Shown here in pieces: positions 44,807 through 57,085 of a stretch of DNA of 64,000 bases (position 1 is its first letter; every line of letters starts with the position of its first letter). Source of the DNA: Arthrobotrys musiformis (Eukaryota > Ascomycota > Orbiliomycetes > Orbiliales > Orbiliaceae); contig JAVHJL010000008.1 of assembly GCA_036971715.1 (NCBI GenBank), positions 2,046,001-2,110,000 on the forward strand, read 5' to 3'. The position numbers and the translations under genes are program-made. The notes beneath the pieces are model-generated. The model had not been told where the DNA came from. It made no database searches and saw nothing but the letters and a program-made list of their open reading frames with translations.

Positions 44807-47800
44807 GATCGTTTCCTCTTTTTTTTTTTAACAAAAACCAATTGAGCTCGTGGGTAAGCTTAAATGCTAAGCTCGAAGGATAGATGTTCAATTGCAGTGC
44901 GAAACCGGCCGCACAATCAGGAGCGAGCGTATCGAGGATCTGGTGATGGTCAATTGAAGTTTAATACCATCGACCAGGTTTCCAATTGGTGGAGTGGGAA
45001 ATGGCAATTGTGGCCCGTTCGAGGTATTCGAGGTGTTCTGCAGTCCGGTGAATGGTGGTGTTTTGGGAGCTTGGCCGTCGGAGGACGGATTGGATAGCTG
45101 GCTAGTTCGAGGCGCGTGTGCGTGCCAAGGGCAACACATATTCGAGGGTAAAATGCAACAGGACCCTTTTGGCGATGCCAATGGATGGTGGCTGGTACCC
45201 TCGAGGCTGTCGGGTTTTGCCGCATGTGTGACTCGGGTGCCTTGTGCCCTTGGCTGGTCCCATGGCATGCGATATTGAAACTATCCAGATAGCCGTAGTG
45301 CGTCTCTAAAAAATGGGTAGCGGAAGCTTGAGGGCTGCAATAGCATAATTCGATTACTGGAGAAGCTTGTTTGCTGTCATGCGCGCGCGAACTTGAGACT
45401 ACGACTCTAGCTATACTTTTGAGCTCTTGTAAAGAGCCTCGGTGCATTTAGGAATCTTTTTGGCCGAGTCGACAACTGGCCAGCCTATAGCTTCGAGTAT
45501 GTACATCGTAGACAACTCTAAAGAAGTTCTCACGAATAAAAGATCCTGAAATATATGTGCTATCCCCTCATATTGGAGGTTCGCGTAGCTTTATCCCATA
45601 TCAACCAATAGGATGGGCGATAAACTGTTTGTAAAGTTTGCTCAGTCTCAATGTCTATGCTTAAAAACAAAGCCTTGGGTTGTTAAAAACACGGGCCTAA
45701 GAACAGGACCGACTATCGACTGAGAATGTCCCTCTGGCCATGACCTCTACAAACTCTTTTCGTAGCCTAGTCGTCGCTTACACCAATTCAATTAGTATCT
45801 CTTCTCTCTAAACTTACAGTAAATTTTGTGTCGTACAATATAGCTATAGTGTTTAGGCGCAGGACACCAACATCAACTATGTTGTTGGATTCCAACATGA
45901 TGGTCGCCCTTTTCTAGCCTAGATTCGAGGCTAGCCCTAGGCCTTTCTAACTTTAGGGTCGAGATGCTCCCGTTCGCTGCGTCGTGTAACAAATTGCTGA
46001 AGCAAGCTTGCGTGAATAGCCCTTTTCGAATCGTAGCCATACTGTCGATCGATCGCGAGTGTTATAGCTCCAAGGGACTCGCTAGTTCAAACACACAAAG
46101 CTATCTAACTGCGGCCCGCGCCCAGGCTTCGGTAACCACCATAAGACTTCGATTTCATGAGAAAATTCTCAGAGAAGGTCAGCCACCACCGTCAGCGCAA
46201 GCGGTAGGAATCGTTGGCACGGGATCCGTCACAGTCAGCTATGGAGCTCCCCTTTCCATTTTAGCTTGTACACACACTGTAAATTTTTCGCGAGATTAAA
46301 ACCGAAAAGAAAAATCAACAAAATTCCTGTAGGCAATAAGCAATTCGCCCAATGATTTAAAAGTTATAAAACCGACAGTTCGGTACCGTTCCTTTGACCG
46401 TCTGGAATCTCAGCCAATGAACACAAATATCTTACTCTGTGCGTGCCCACCCCCCCAACGAAAATAAAAACTATGTGTTCGGGTACGTATGCACTTTCGA
46501 GAGGAATTGTCAAAGCGTGAGCCTGATGGTCGCACAAGGCGGCTCTGGAATTCTTTGGTCTGATCATGCATTTTATCCAAATGCCGTGTGCCGTTTCTCG
46601 ACTTTTTGGGTCTTGGTTAACCTGGGCTGGTTCGGTTGACGGACTATGCTTAATTGCGCCGCCCTGTTGCATTTTTTCTGGGATTCGAAGGGTGTGTTGG
46701 ATTCGAGCTGAACGTCGACCGTGATCTGAGTGGTCGTATTATGGAAATGCATGTTTGGCTGAGAAAGCGAATACGAAGAAGGTCATTTCGAAGCTTTGCG
46801 TCATGAGGTGTTATAGCCTCACGTTATTCGTATTCTGGAATAGAGTTTATGTTGTTGGAGGTGGGGAAATAACAATGATTGATGAAGGCTTTCGTTGATT
46901 GTTTTCTGAGTGATAGTAGCTTGCAACCGAGATTCCTCTCGCTAGCAGTTGCAGCTGTTTTGCATATGTTGGTACCAAATCAAGTGGGCTTTGTAACCGC
47001 TCTCCTCGAAAAGGGAAAATTTCAGCAAGAAAAAAACTCTTCACGGTTAGAGACGTTGTGTACGTTAAACTGTGTGTCTCGCTGATCAGGTACGATATCA
47101 GGCAACGGCCTGCATGGTCTATGATCTTCCTGCTTCGCTCTTTTTCCCTTCAATTATTCTGCACCAACGTATAGTCAACACGACCTTGCCTTGTAGCTCC
47201 CACGCTTGGACGTGCAGCTAGAATTCGATAAATTACGGCATGCAATTCGTTTCTTTATGCAGTGCGGCATACGGAGCTCAGGGTACATACATGCATGATG
47301 CGAGAACTCACGTGTGTGCAGATTCCAGCAGAAATATCTAGTGGTAATTGGTGAGTCTTCGGTAACGGAAGACCGCCCCAACGATGGTGTAGATAAATGC
47401 ATGTAGATTATCTTTGATTGTTTGTTGAAGCATCCACGGTTTGAGCCACTGTTATTCTTGGTATAGACTAGATCTAAACCCGACTTTTGGGCACTCGAGT
47501 GACCCAGGACCGCCAGCAAGTTATGACTTGTGACGGCTTTCTTCGGACACGGGTGAAAGCCAGTTAGCCATCTACCGCACCCGCATGAGAGGTTGGTTGT
47601 TTGGAACGGGATGTACTTGCGTTCTTGAGTATAAAAGATGAAATTGGTTGTATCTTTCAAAGGATCAGTTGTATCTATTGGTATACAGGGGGGCCGTATA
47701 TGCAGTTGGATACGAGACTAGTCGTCTTTCGAAAGTCTGGAGAAAACCTTTTATTCGACCGGGCTCTATGCTATGTATCTTTGAGACTCGGCCTTTGGGC

Positions 47801-48123
47801 TATTGCTAATGCAATATGACGGGTCGAAATTAATTCGAAAAGTAATTCCTGGTCGAATAAGCTTGATAGGACATCCAAGCGTGAAGTTGAATGGTCAGCT
47901 GGAGTTGATCAAAGGGGGAGATCGATAGTTTAATGGGAGACTAAAAACTTATAAATTGCACTTGGGCATCCGACGTCGACATCAAGAAGACTTTCCTCTT
48001 CAGCAACCAAAAACATCTTGTTCAAACCTCCTTGAACACCTCTTTCTAGATACACTCAAAGCCTCTACACAAAACCAATCTTCCCTCCTCGAGCCAAGAG
48101 CTATATATACATCCGTTTCCAAG
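44807..48123. other. 3.3 kb intergenic region
   Basis: This holds the upstream regions of the minus-strand glucosidase gene and the plus-strand 48124 gene. I looked for split genes and found no phase-consistent set. A TATA-like TTATAAATT lies near 47948, about 175 bases upstream of the 48124 start. Confidence 0.45.
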
Positions 48124-48669
48124 ATGCATTTCCTCAAGGTCGCCGTAACGCTTCTCGTCCCTCTCGTCTCTGCTACATGCACCCCATGGTCCACTCCAGG
48201 GACTTGCACTCCAACTTCTGCCTCGTGCACCTTCTACACCTGCCTCGAAAGCAAATCAGGATGTGGTCCAAGTGGCTATGAATTGGGCTATGCACTGCCT
48301 TTCTGCAATGCCATCAGTGCCGTCTCATCCTCGCTCTCCGCCAATGGACAAGCTTGGTATTCGGCCACGAAACTATGTCTACAAAACGCCTTGGTCACTG
48401 AGGCCTCCTGCAAAACCTCGTGCACCGACATCTATCTCAACGCATTCGCCAGTCACGTCCCCTGCTACGTCAACAATGGCTTCTGTGAGCTTAACGGGGC
48501 CGACCTCAAGATATTCTTCCAGATTGTGGGGGTTGCAGGTGTCACCAGTAACGACGGTCTTGCACTTTTCGGGGCAGTCTTGCAACAATGTGTGGCCAAG
48601 TATTTGAACAATGAGGTTAACAAGGGATGGACCAAGTGGTTGGTTAGGACTTTGAACGGGGAAATTTGA
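48124..48669 (+). CDS. Secreted 12-cysteine protein, 181 aa
   Basis: The start at 48124 is chosen because it opens a clear signal peptide (residues 1-~17, ends LVSA); an in-frame ATG at 47956 would place it 56 residues inside. The mature protein has twelve cysteines, an even number that suggests six disulfides. The pattern CLESKSGCGPSGYELGYALPFCNAI, followed by ANGQAWYSATKLCLQNALV and later CVAKYL, occurs in a widespread group of fungal secreted proteins of unknown function. The Cys, aromatic and G-x-x-W spacing recalls animal stanniocalcins, but that link is only an impression. It is one exon. It ends 195 bases from the convergent UPF0587 gene. Confidence 0.8.
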   Translation: MHFLKVAVTLLVPLVSATCTPWSTPGTCTPTSASCTFYTCLESKSGCGPSGYELGYALPFCNAISAVSSSLSANGQAWYSATKLCLQNALVTEASCKTSCTDIYLNAFASHVPCYVNNGFCELNGADLKIFFQIVGVAGVTSNDGLALFGAVLQQCVAKYLNNEVNKGWTKWLVRTLNGEI

Positions 48670-48864
48670 GGTTTAAGCTTTCTTGTAACTAAAATTCATT
48701 ACTCTGGGTTAAGGCTTGTGGAAGACTGAGTGTGGCTTATAATCGTGGGTTCTTTCGTTATCGTCATGGTGTTTTGCTTATGGGGTGGGTTTCATGTATT
48801 TATTCATGATCCGAACAAATGAAATACACAGCCCTTCGAAGAAGGGCAAATAAGGCTTCAAGCC

Positions 48865-49539
48865 TCAAGTTCTTCGTATCTCCCAGGTTAAACGCTGAAT
48901 GCTAACTTCGTCCCCGGCCTTCTCATCGTAATCAAACCATTCGCCTTCCGGGAATTCGACACCCGTAAACTTAGTTCCACTATCACTACCCTCACATAAC
49001 CATTCACCATCTGGCTTAAACTCTACAAATTCCAACCCGCGGCATTCAAGTTCAATAATGTTCTGTCGCTTTGGGGGTTCTGATTGTTCGTACGGCGTGG
49101 CTTTTGTCTTGATATCTACCCCGCTACTGTTAATTTCCCCAATACCAACCGAGTACCGTTAAGATAAAATTTTGGAACCATACTAGCCGAGTGCTCTCTT
49201 TTACAATTTTTGCATTTCCATACAAAATTTGCCTCGCCCCTGGAGCCAGAGATTTCGTTCGTTTCCTATCTATCATCAGCCTTCCATCTTCACCTCCCCC
49301 CGCCGTCAACCCCGCTCTCGTACATACATATTTGCTGACACCAACCCAATTCGGGTGAATTTCACGACATGATGTGCATTGTACTTTGAAGGTATAATAA
49401 TACGGCGAGTCCTCGCTATCGTTTGGGCGCAGGTTTGTGACACTACATCATGAATGGTGTTAGCGCAAAGTCAGTATCAGAGGTAGTCAGGAAGAGGGCG
49501 TACCTACCCCGTCAGCTCAGCTGTAAGGGCTAGAAACAT
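48865..49539 (-). CDS. CXXC-motif zinc-binding protein, UPF0587/CZIB family, four exons, 159 aa
   Basis: This is the fungal homologue of human CZIB (C1orf123), a small zinc-binding protein of poorly known function. Exons 49539-49508, 49442-49328, 49265-49184 and 49115-48865 join in phase (donors GTAGGT, GTATGT, GTATGG; acceptors all TAG). The protein begins MFLALTAELTG and continues with TNLRPNDSED and YYYTFKVQCTSCREIHPNW, then NEISGSRGEANFVWKCKNC. The four zinc ligands fall at Cys33, Cys36, Cys67 and Cys70, the positions known for the family. The C-terminal half carries IIELECRGLEFVEFKPDGEW, GTKFTGVEF, EGEWFDYDEKAG and a final TWEIRRT. Length matches the family (~160). The short exons hide it from simple ORF search. 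Confidence 0.95.
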
Positions 49540-50572
49540 CTTTGTAAGCCGTGATAAGAATGAGGTTTGGATATGATGGCGGGGTGACACGAAGGAAAGA
49601 TTGGTGTTTGTGGGGAACTCCTCTGTGGCACGGGCTCATCGATAATGTGGCTGATTACGTAATACTGTGGCGACCACACATTTATACCCAGCTGCAAATG
49701 CAGAAGTCGCGAGACAAGGCTGAAAATATCACCGCTTCTTCAAATTGTAAAAGCTAGGGCCTCTGTTTTGTATTATTATATGCTTCGGTTCGTTCTTCTC
49801 GTTTAAGACACCGACGATAACGATCACAATTGTACAAGCATATCGGTTAGGTAGATGGTCCCGAATTTCCTTCTCCATCCGTGAAAGCCTAGCTTTATGT
49901 TGTGCCGACTTTGGACTAAACGTGATTATATTACGACGTCCCGCATACCTCGGGCTTACTATGGAGACGCCGTTATTCAGTAGGATATTTTCTCTAGATC
50001 CATTAGGCAACTTGTTTAATGAAGGGTACACGCTCAATACAAATACTCTAAAACTCTGTTACCATCATCCGCGCCAAGTCTACAGCTGTATTATATAGAG
50101 TTGTAATTTTAAAGTTTAGATTTTGAGTTTGAATACGTTCTTGCTCCCCAGATTAAGGCACTAAATAGCTATTGATCAAACTTCAAATATTATTAGAACC
50201 ATGGCTCGGTGGGATAATTTAAATATTCACAAGTGACCTGGCAAGTAATACTGTGGAAGCTTCGGCCTCGAGACTAGCTAAACCCTTGCTACCCTCTACT
50301 TTTGTGTTGATCGCACCCAAGCTTGTGGCATATTTCTCGTGCCACATTCTTCTGTACAGCCACAGGTCATCGGCGGCTTGTGATTTGTGGCTGTGTAACT
50401 GGCGTATTTAGCGAACATTCGCCTCGCTCCATCCACCCGAAGCCAATCCGTTCCGTCATGTAGCTCTCCGAGCCCATACTACAAATAGACGCTATAGCAA
50501 GCCTCATGTATAGATCTGAGGTTGTACCATAAGCCTGTCTCTCGATTCCATATTTACATCCATCTACACGCA
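49540..50572. other. Intergenic between divergent UPF0587 and RING-finger genes
   Basis: This holds both promoters. A 102-codon minus-strand frame (49729-50037) has no recognised motif and no signal for splicing to a neighbour. Confidence 0.5.
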
Positions 50573-51893
50573 ATGGCACCCTCGCGATCCACCAGAATTT
50601 CACTCCAATCTGTTGACCTCCGAGCCCTCGACTACCTTACCTCTCCATCCGCGAATCTATTATGTCCGATCTGCCATTCGCCGTTGATAACACCTGTCCA
50701 AACACGCTGCTTACATACGTTCTGTTCGGCATGCATATCTCTCTCGCTGGAGCGGTCGTTAACATGTCCTGTTGACCGGAAGCCGCTGAACCACGATGAT
50801 GTCACTCCGGCTCCAATTATGATCGCGAACCTAGTGAATGACTTGATGGTGTTGTGTCCGAACCGGGATAAGGGTTGCACTTCTTCTTGTGCAAGGTGGC
50901 TAGTCGAGTCTCACGTCAGAGAGGATTGCGAATATGCGGCTGTGAAGTGTGCGAAGGAAGGGTGCGATGGTATGGTCGAGAGAAAAGAGGCCGAGGGAGA
51001 GTGTGTCCATGAGGAAGTAGAATGTGCATTTTGCGAGCAAGCAGTGAGGAAGCTAGATATCGAGGTTAGTATTTTCAAAATTCAAAGTTGGGAGATCTAG
51101 TGTGCCGAGCAACCGCTAACACCTCTGACAGTCACATTATAAGGAGTGTCCGAAGCTAGATTCGGACTGTCGTCATTGCTCGAAATCCTTCCCCAACCCC
51201 GAGTTATCAGCCCACAAGTTGGTCTGCCCGGAAGAGGTCATAGATTGCGCAGCCTCACACTTTGGATGTTCATATTCGTCTCGCAGGTCCGAGCTGGATG
51301 AACATCTATCGCATTGTCATTTCGTAGCCCTTACGCCAATTCTACAGCTCCATACCGAAAGAATCGAGACTCTCGAACTGGAGAACAAAGCAATACGCCA
51401 GAAACTTGACATCCTAGTTCCTCCTCGGCCATTACCATCCCAATCAGGGACTTCATCTGCCGCCAATGATTCGAGCTCTTCGGGACGTGATATGACGTCG
51501 GAGATGCAGGATTACACATATCACCTTTACTCAGAGTATGAGCAACTTCGGTCAGACGTCGAAAGGCTCAATGCGCAGATTAGAGAACTGGATGTCAAGC
51601 AGGATATGGCTCGGTTTAACGAGGGCCTCAGATACAACGACGAAATGACGGGCGTAAGATCGGCGATTAATGGTCTTAGGATGCAGCTTCATTGGCTAGT
51701 TGCTAGCAGGAGGGAAAACGCAACAGGTGGGGCTGGAGCTGCCGGAGCTAGGAGCGTTGCCGGCAGTAGCGCCGGTGGGGACGGAAGAAGAATGAGTGGT
51801 ACGTTTTGCATGACCGGCGCCGCTTTCATCAGTGCTCTTGATATGCTAACTTTTTGAGAAGTAGATTCGGCAAGGCAAGTTGTGAAACTATAG
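50573..51893 (+). CDS. RING-finger / TRAF-type zinc-finger protein, three exons, 396 aa
   Basis: It is a probable E3 ubiquitin ligase of the TRAF-like group found in filamentous fungi. Exons are 50573-51064, 51132-51798 and a tiny 51862-51893, the last spliced with donor GTACGT, branch TGCTAAC and acceptor GAGAAG. The RING finger spans ~31-73 (CPICHSPLITPVQTRCLHTF, CSACISL, TCPVDRKPL). Two TRAF-type zinc fingers follow: CPNRDKGC...HVREDCEYAAVKCAKEGC and, across intron 1, HYKECPKLDSDCRHC...CPEEVIDC...GCSYSSRR. A coiled coil lies at ~245-270 (ERIETLELENKAIRQKLDIL), and a Gly/Ala/Ser-rich tail ends in DSARQVVKL. There is no MATH domain, unlike metazoan TRAFs. The last exon is inferred from phase and signals. 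Confidence 0.88.
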
Positions 51894-52749
51894 ATTGGGA
51901 CTAGGATATTAGGCGTTTCGGCTCATTTGACTTTTGGGGGTGTACCATTACTTGTACGTATGAATCAGGGCGAAAAATAACTGCCTACCGACCATAATAG
52001 CAGAGCTTTATGTCTCTTGCTTGAGCGCACACGAAGACAACTTAGTCTTTTGCATTTGAATCCAAATTACCAATACCATTGTGGAATTAGCTATCATTTC
52101 TCTCGTTTTCCAAGGTTCCACGAACAATGCTGCTAATTTATGCGGCTCAGTTTTGCACACGCCCAACTCGATGGCTAAGATTCCGATGATCAATAAAATA
52201 AACTTCCTAATCTATCCCCTTATCTTCCCTAAGGGGGCCGAAGCCTTAGAAAGACATCGCAAACTGAATGTTGGGGCAATAAACATGATAATCAGGTACA
52301 TTCCGGCCGCATGCTGTAGAAAGCGGCGAACCAACACCAACATATAACAGGTAATTTCAACGAGGAGACGGCATCTACGGCCTCAGGTACCAAGAGTGGT
52401 TGCGCCGCGCACCCCCAAGAAATCGGAGAACCTCTTTCGCAGGAAACCGAAGCCAAAACATTCCGCAAACGGTCTTCCTTGTGGCCACTTGTCCGGCAGT
52501 CGATAACTGGACCAACATGTTGTTCGCAAGGCTGAATAGTTCTGAAGATGAGAATGTTATCCGATATTGAAGGGATCGAATGCTCACGAAGAGGTCTGAC
52601 TGGAGTATTTATATCGCGGTGTAGATTACTTCCCATTACAATCAAGTTACTCAAGGAGCATACATTCTAAAGGCCCTGTAGCTTATTATTCCTGATAGCA
52701 TTGATCAATTCAGCTGTTTATACAAACTCACTGCAATTATCTTATCATC
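51894..52749. other. Intergenic
   Basis: 3' flank of the RING gene and promoter of the PAN-domain gene. No coding sequence is recognised. Confidence 0.5.
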
Positions 52750-53965
52750 ATGAAAGCGGGATTTCTATTTGTATTTTGCGCCATCTTTGGCACGGTTTAC
52801 GCTGGCGACGGTTGTAATGCAGACAACTGCCTCAGAGGTAGGGGAATACCAATGGCTTCCGTCAGCCCCCCTTCATGGCGCATCCAAAGCTAATTTATTT
52901 TCATTCGATATTCACCAAGCTATCCGAGCTACTTCGAGACTTTCATCTGCGTCGGCTGCTTGTTCTGCGTATATTGAACAAACTGTCACACCTCCAACAG
53001 TGTAAGTGGTTTATTAGGTATTCATGTCGTGGGATACGCATGGGTAGATATCCATATATCTACTCAAATAGGCATCCTCGAATCAATCGATTTAGGAGAG
53101 TTAGCTAATATAATGTGTAAAAACCAATAGAACCGTGACCGAATACGAGACGATTTCCGAAATAGCCTCGGAAACAGTCTACACTACTCAAGTTGACACC
53201 GTTTTCGACACCGAGACTTCAGTGGTCGAAGAGACTGCCACCACTATCCTCCCAGGCAATACTGCAACTGTCACCGTCTATAACCCAGCTCTTAAGAAGA
53301 GGGAGGCCGCTCCTACAATCCCCGCTTTTGCATCTCCATGTTCCGGCGAAGTTCGATTTACTAGTGCTTGCTCTTGCATTGGTGTTTCTGCGCCTAACAC
53401 TGTCACGCTAGCGACTCCTACGGAAACCTTAACCATTACAACCACGACAACCTACACGACCGAGGTTGAGGTTTCTACCGTAGAGACTATTTCCTCAACG
53501 ATCATCAATAATACTATTACTGTCAGCAATACAGTCGCCACCGAAACTCTTCCGGGGCCTCAAACTACGACCACCCTTAGCGTCCCATACCCAGCGCTTT
53601 GCAAAAACATCGTTCTTTACAGCGGACTGGTACCCGCCAACTTTGCGATTCCAGATTCGGTTGATGTCGGACCACTCAGCACCGCTGATTGTTGCTTGAA
53701 ATGCTTCTTGACTCCTAATTGTATCGCATAGTAAGTTATAGCCCACCTAGTCCGAATAGTTCTACAAGATTCTAATTCAAACTCTCGAAATAGTGTAAGG
53801 CATATAACCGGTCTCAGACACTGTCTTCTGCTCTCCTTGAAGAGCGGGGCAGCTCCAAACCCTCCATCGCCGAGGTGCCCTGGTGGAGTCGGTAGAACAA
53901 TCTTTGGGCCTGCACCCGGCTTGGTTGGGAAGGGTCCTTGCCAGGGAATTTGGGAATGGAACTAA
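52750..53965 (+). CDS. Secreted PAN/Apple-domain surface protein with DNCLRA head and Thr-rich stalk, four exons
   Basis: Exons 52750-52837, 52920-53001, 53131-53730 and 53794-53965 join in phase to 313 aa. Residues 1-18 are a signal peptide (MKAGFLFVFCAIFGTVYA). The head GDGCNADNCLRAIRAT, completed only after splicing, is a motif shared by many fungal secreted proteins and is followed by the usual Cys and TVTP segment. A Thr/Val stalk follows (TEYETISEIASETVYTT type), then a Cys-containing module (CSGEVRFTSACSCIG), and another Thr-rich stalk. The C-terminal part is a PAN/Apple-like domain (STADCCLKCFLTPNCIAYV ... HCLLLS ... RCPGG), which in other proteins binds carbohydrate or protein. The last exon begins in the middle of the domain and ends IWEWN. 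Cell-wall or matrix binding is inference. Confidence 0.87.
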
Positions 53966-54236
53966 AATTACGGGGTTATGTATCCAACGACACACGACTG
54001 TATTCTAGCAGATTGGTCAAGGCAGAGTGTAGTCTAAGTGAAGCTAAGAACGAGCTCAGTGTAGCACTGAAATTTTAAAACGCTGCCGAAGCTACTGAAA
54101 TAATCACAGTAATCTTGTGGATAATATATGTAATATCTAGACACATATATGTACACCGAAACTACAAATTTATATTGTAAGTAGAAGTGATACGTTGATA
54201 GGAGAATAAAGAAACTCTAGCAACATTTAGATATCA
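53966..54236. other. Short intergenic between convergent secreted genes
   Basis: These 271 bases hold two 3' flanks. Nothing else is seen. Confidence 0.6.
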
Positions 54237-54866
54237 CTATGCACCTTTTTCAGGTGCAGGTTCCTCCGGCTTCGGAGGCGCAGGGAGTTTAGAAGCACCT
54301 CTCCAGCTTGGCCTTATAGGAATTGGCTTGGCCTGAACCGAAGGTTCCGCTGTAGGAGCACCGGTCCGGCAAACGAATACCCTCTGAGTACCGACCATGC
54401 CCGAAGGCGCTGTTAACGTCTTAGTTTTCACAGCCTTGTCGTGTGATGCAAATCTAACGTTAGCGGAATCATCGATACCAGAAACAAATTTGAAAATGGA
54501 AAAATTTTGGAGGTGACGGAATATGACTTACCGTATATCCACCCCCATGTTTTGGAAAAACCGTCTTCTGAACAACGGCGGTACAGCCGTGGCAGTCAAC
54601 GGTCATATATCTAGTTTGCCACGTGCCAAATTCTCTGACGATAGATGTTAGGCCGTGAGTCCATTTGTAGGTTATTGTGTGGGTGCATGCGGGAGGCTGG
54701 GCCGTTGTTTGATTGGGTGCGGCGAGCGCAACGCTATATATACGGAAGAAACAGTAGAGATTAGACTATAGTAACACAATATATATTCTGAAGGAATGGC
54801 AGATGATGGAGGAATATCCTACCCCGCCAATCCAATAGCCCCGACAAGAATAGACGACAAATGCAT
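54237..54866 (-). CDS. Small secreted protein with four cysteines, three exons, 147 aa
   Basis: The protein is not recognised. Exons 54866-54823, 54733-54532 and 54434-54237 join in phase. A signal peptide covers residues 1-~20 (MHLSSILVGAIGLAGVALAA), and its coding is split by the first intron. The mature part has four cysteines: ACTHTITYKW, a close pair in MTVDCHGCTAVV, and VFVCRTGAP. The C-terminal third is Pro/Lys/Glu-rich and disordered. The third exon start is the less certain boundary: acceptor ACAAG at 54436-54435 keeps frame and has a GCTAAC branch site ~25 bases upstream. It is convergent with the PAN-domain gene. Confidence 0.74.
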
Positions 54867-57085
54867 GTTGTTCGAAAAGGAGCGTACGAGGTCGATCGAA
54901 GTCTTTAAACCGTGGATTACGCCGCGAAGTATCGATAAAGAAAGACTACGGTTGGATAAAAATGAATGACAAAGACTCGGAAAGCGTTATCGACCCTCAA
55001 ATCCTTCCTAATTGACCGAACTCCAAGACTTCCCAGAAAATTCTACATCTTGGGTCGTGGGGATAGCCGTTATATACTGGAGGCTGATATACTGCGTTGA
55101 GTCTGTTGCAGCGTTGGCCAAAAGAATACACGTAGATGCGGCGCGGTCCATTTTAGGGCAGCCCAGCCCGGATACGACAAAAGACCACGCCGCACCTAAA
55201 CTAGCTGCCGTCCCTCTAGGCTCGGTGCCGGGTGCGATAGAAAAAAACACCAAGTTTAAGCTTAAACAAATGTGCCGGTGGCATTGTCAATTCGGAACGA
55301 ATGTGCGAGATCGATACTCGATAAAGCCACAACCGACTCAAATTGCGGGTTAACTACCCAAATCTAGAGGCTTAGAAACGTTATCATAGGCTGATATAAT
55401 TCTAATCTCTTGGGTTACAGCGGGTTTAATGCAGATTGAGAACACCTCGATTGGGGATATCGGATTTGGATACATACAGATATGGAAGCGCGTAGAGACT
55501 AGCTCGGTGGCCTTAGGCCTTGGAGGCTTGGAATTGCTTATCTCGACGTTTAAACGTTTAGTAAACCTACCCTTGGCCAATTGGTAGTTGCTCCTCGCAA
55601 CGAGCTAGCAAGACCCGAAATATTAATTCAAGCCTTGTGCGTCAAGCATACATGGCGAAGTATATATATTGGCCTGGAGGCCAGATGTGTATTAAGCAAG
55701 AATACACTGCGCTGGGTGCGAGACTGTAATACACCACAGACGCATAGATTTACAAAGAAGGCTTATGCAGATACGGCTACAAAATTTAAAAATACAGTAT
55801 TAACCGTCCCCTGTCATGTCAAGCTTCAAATATACATCAGGTTTACAAGAGAATAGCCACGCATGTGGAGATGTACACACCTACCTAGGTAGCCATCCAT
55901 GTCCCTTCAATAGAAGAGTCGTGAAGGGGCTCGAGATTGTATCGGGTTAGCCGGGTATATGCATGTTAGCAGTATTTCTGTACATAAATATTACTAGAAA
56001 CAAAGTACTGCCCGCTGCCATGGGTTTGTCCGAAGCATCAATATCTGAATTCGAATATTCAGGAATTCAATTGATACCCATGCGTGTGTGCGTGGAAGCA
56101 CTATCACTTGAAGGTAGCCATGAGTAAGCCTTGAGTCTATAAACCTAGCCATGAGCGCGCCAATTTGGCCCAGAAGTGCTCAAGGCTCCTTTAATGTCCA
56201 TACCTAGGTATGTATATGTACATACATACCCAAGAATTTGTGGCGTTACAGCTAAAGTTCTTCGGCATATAGCCTATATATCCTCTATCTCGCATCCAAA
56301 CCACGCTGGCTTATCTTATTACGATATTAGTGAGTAATTTGCAATATTTGCCTTGTGGTCTGCAGATCTGTGGGTTAGGGGTATCTAGCGACAGATATCC
56401 TCGCCGTGTGTATGCAATGCGCACTGTAGGATCGATCGCGATAGAATTCTATAGAAGCTTGCGCAGCCCAGCTGCAGGCCTTGTTGTTTTTGGGCTTGGC
56501 TCCTCCAACCAAGTGATTCAGTCCTTTTTGCTCCCCTATTGGTTCGCTACGCCCATGCCTGCGGGGCACGTATAGCGAAAGCTGCCTTCGCGACCAATCA
56601 GAAATTCGGGCTGTGAAGGCTGGGTTTCCTTAAGGCCTCACTCAAAGCGTTCCCCTTCACAGGAGCAACACAAGATCTTAAGATGTTCAATGCAAGGTCA
56701 TGCACACTGTACTCGTTATATATCCCGACTTGCATTGATACACCCCTCCCAACCTGTTAGCCTCTTGGTTCTAGTGGTCATAATTGGCTCCCCGTACCCG
56801 CTTCGAATTCGATCGCAGAAACTCAGAATCACCCCGCATTCCGAGTATTTTACATCGATATATATATATCATCTCACTACCCCGCTCATATTCAAACTTT
56901 TGTTCAAGTTCTGTCATAATTGTAAACCGTTTTCAAAGCCGTGCGAGTCGAAAGCTATCAGCCTTACCGATTTTTCCAGCCTTCAGCGCCAACTTTCATA
57001 CTTGGTCAAAATATACGGCCCTAGTATCAGTCTTATTTTCCAGAATACTTATTAATAACCCTCCGTATTCGCCCAAAATTTAAAA
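54867..57085. other. 2.2 kb intergenic region
   Basis: AT-rich, with TATATATA runs and a palindromic GTATGTATATGTACATAC stretch near 56210-56230. No gene is supported. Confidence 0.5.

Noticed and set aside
49729..50037. 102-codon minus-strand frame between the UPF0587 and RING genes
   Set aside because: No recognised motif and no clear start context. It could be a relic, but nothing supports it.
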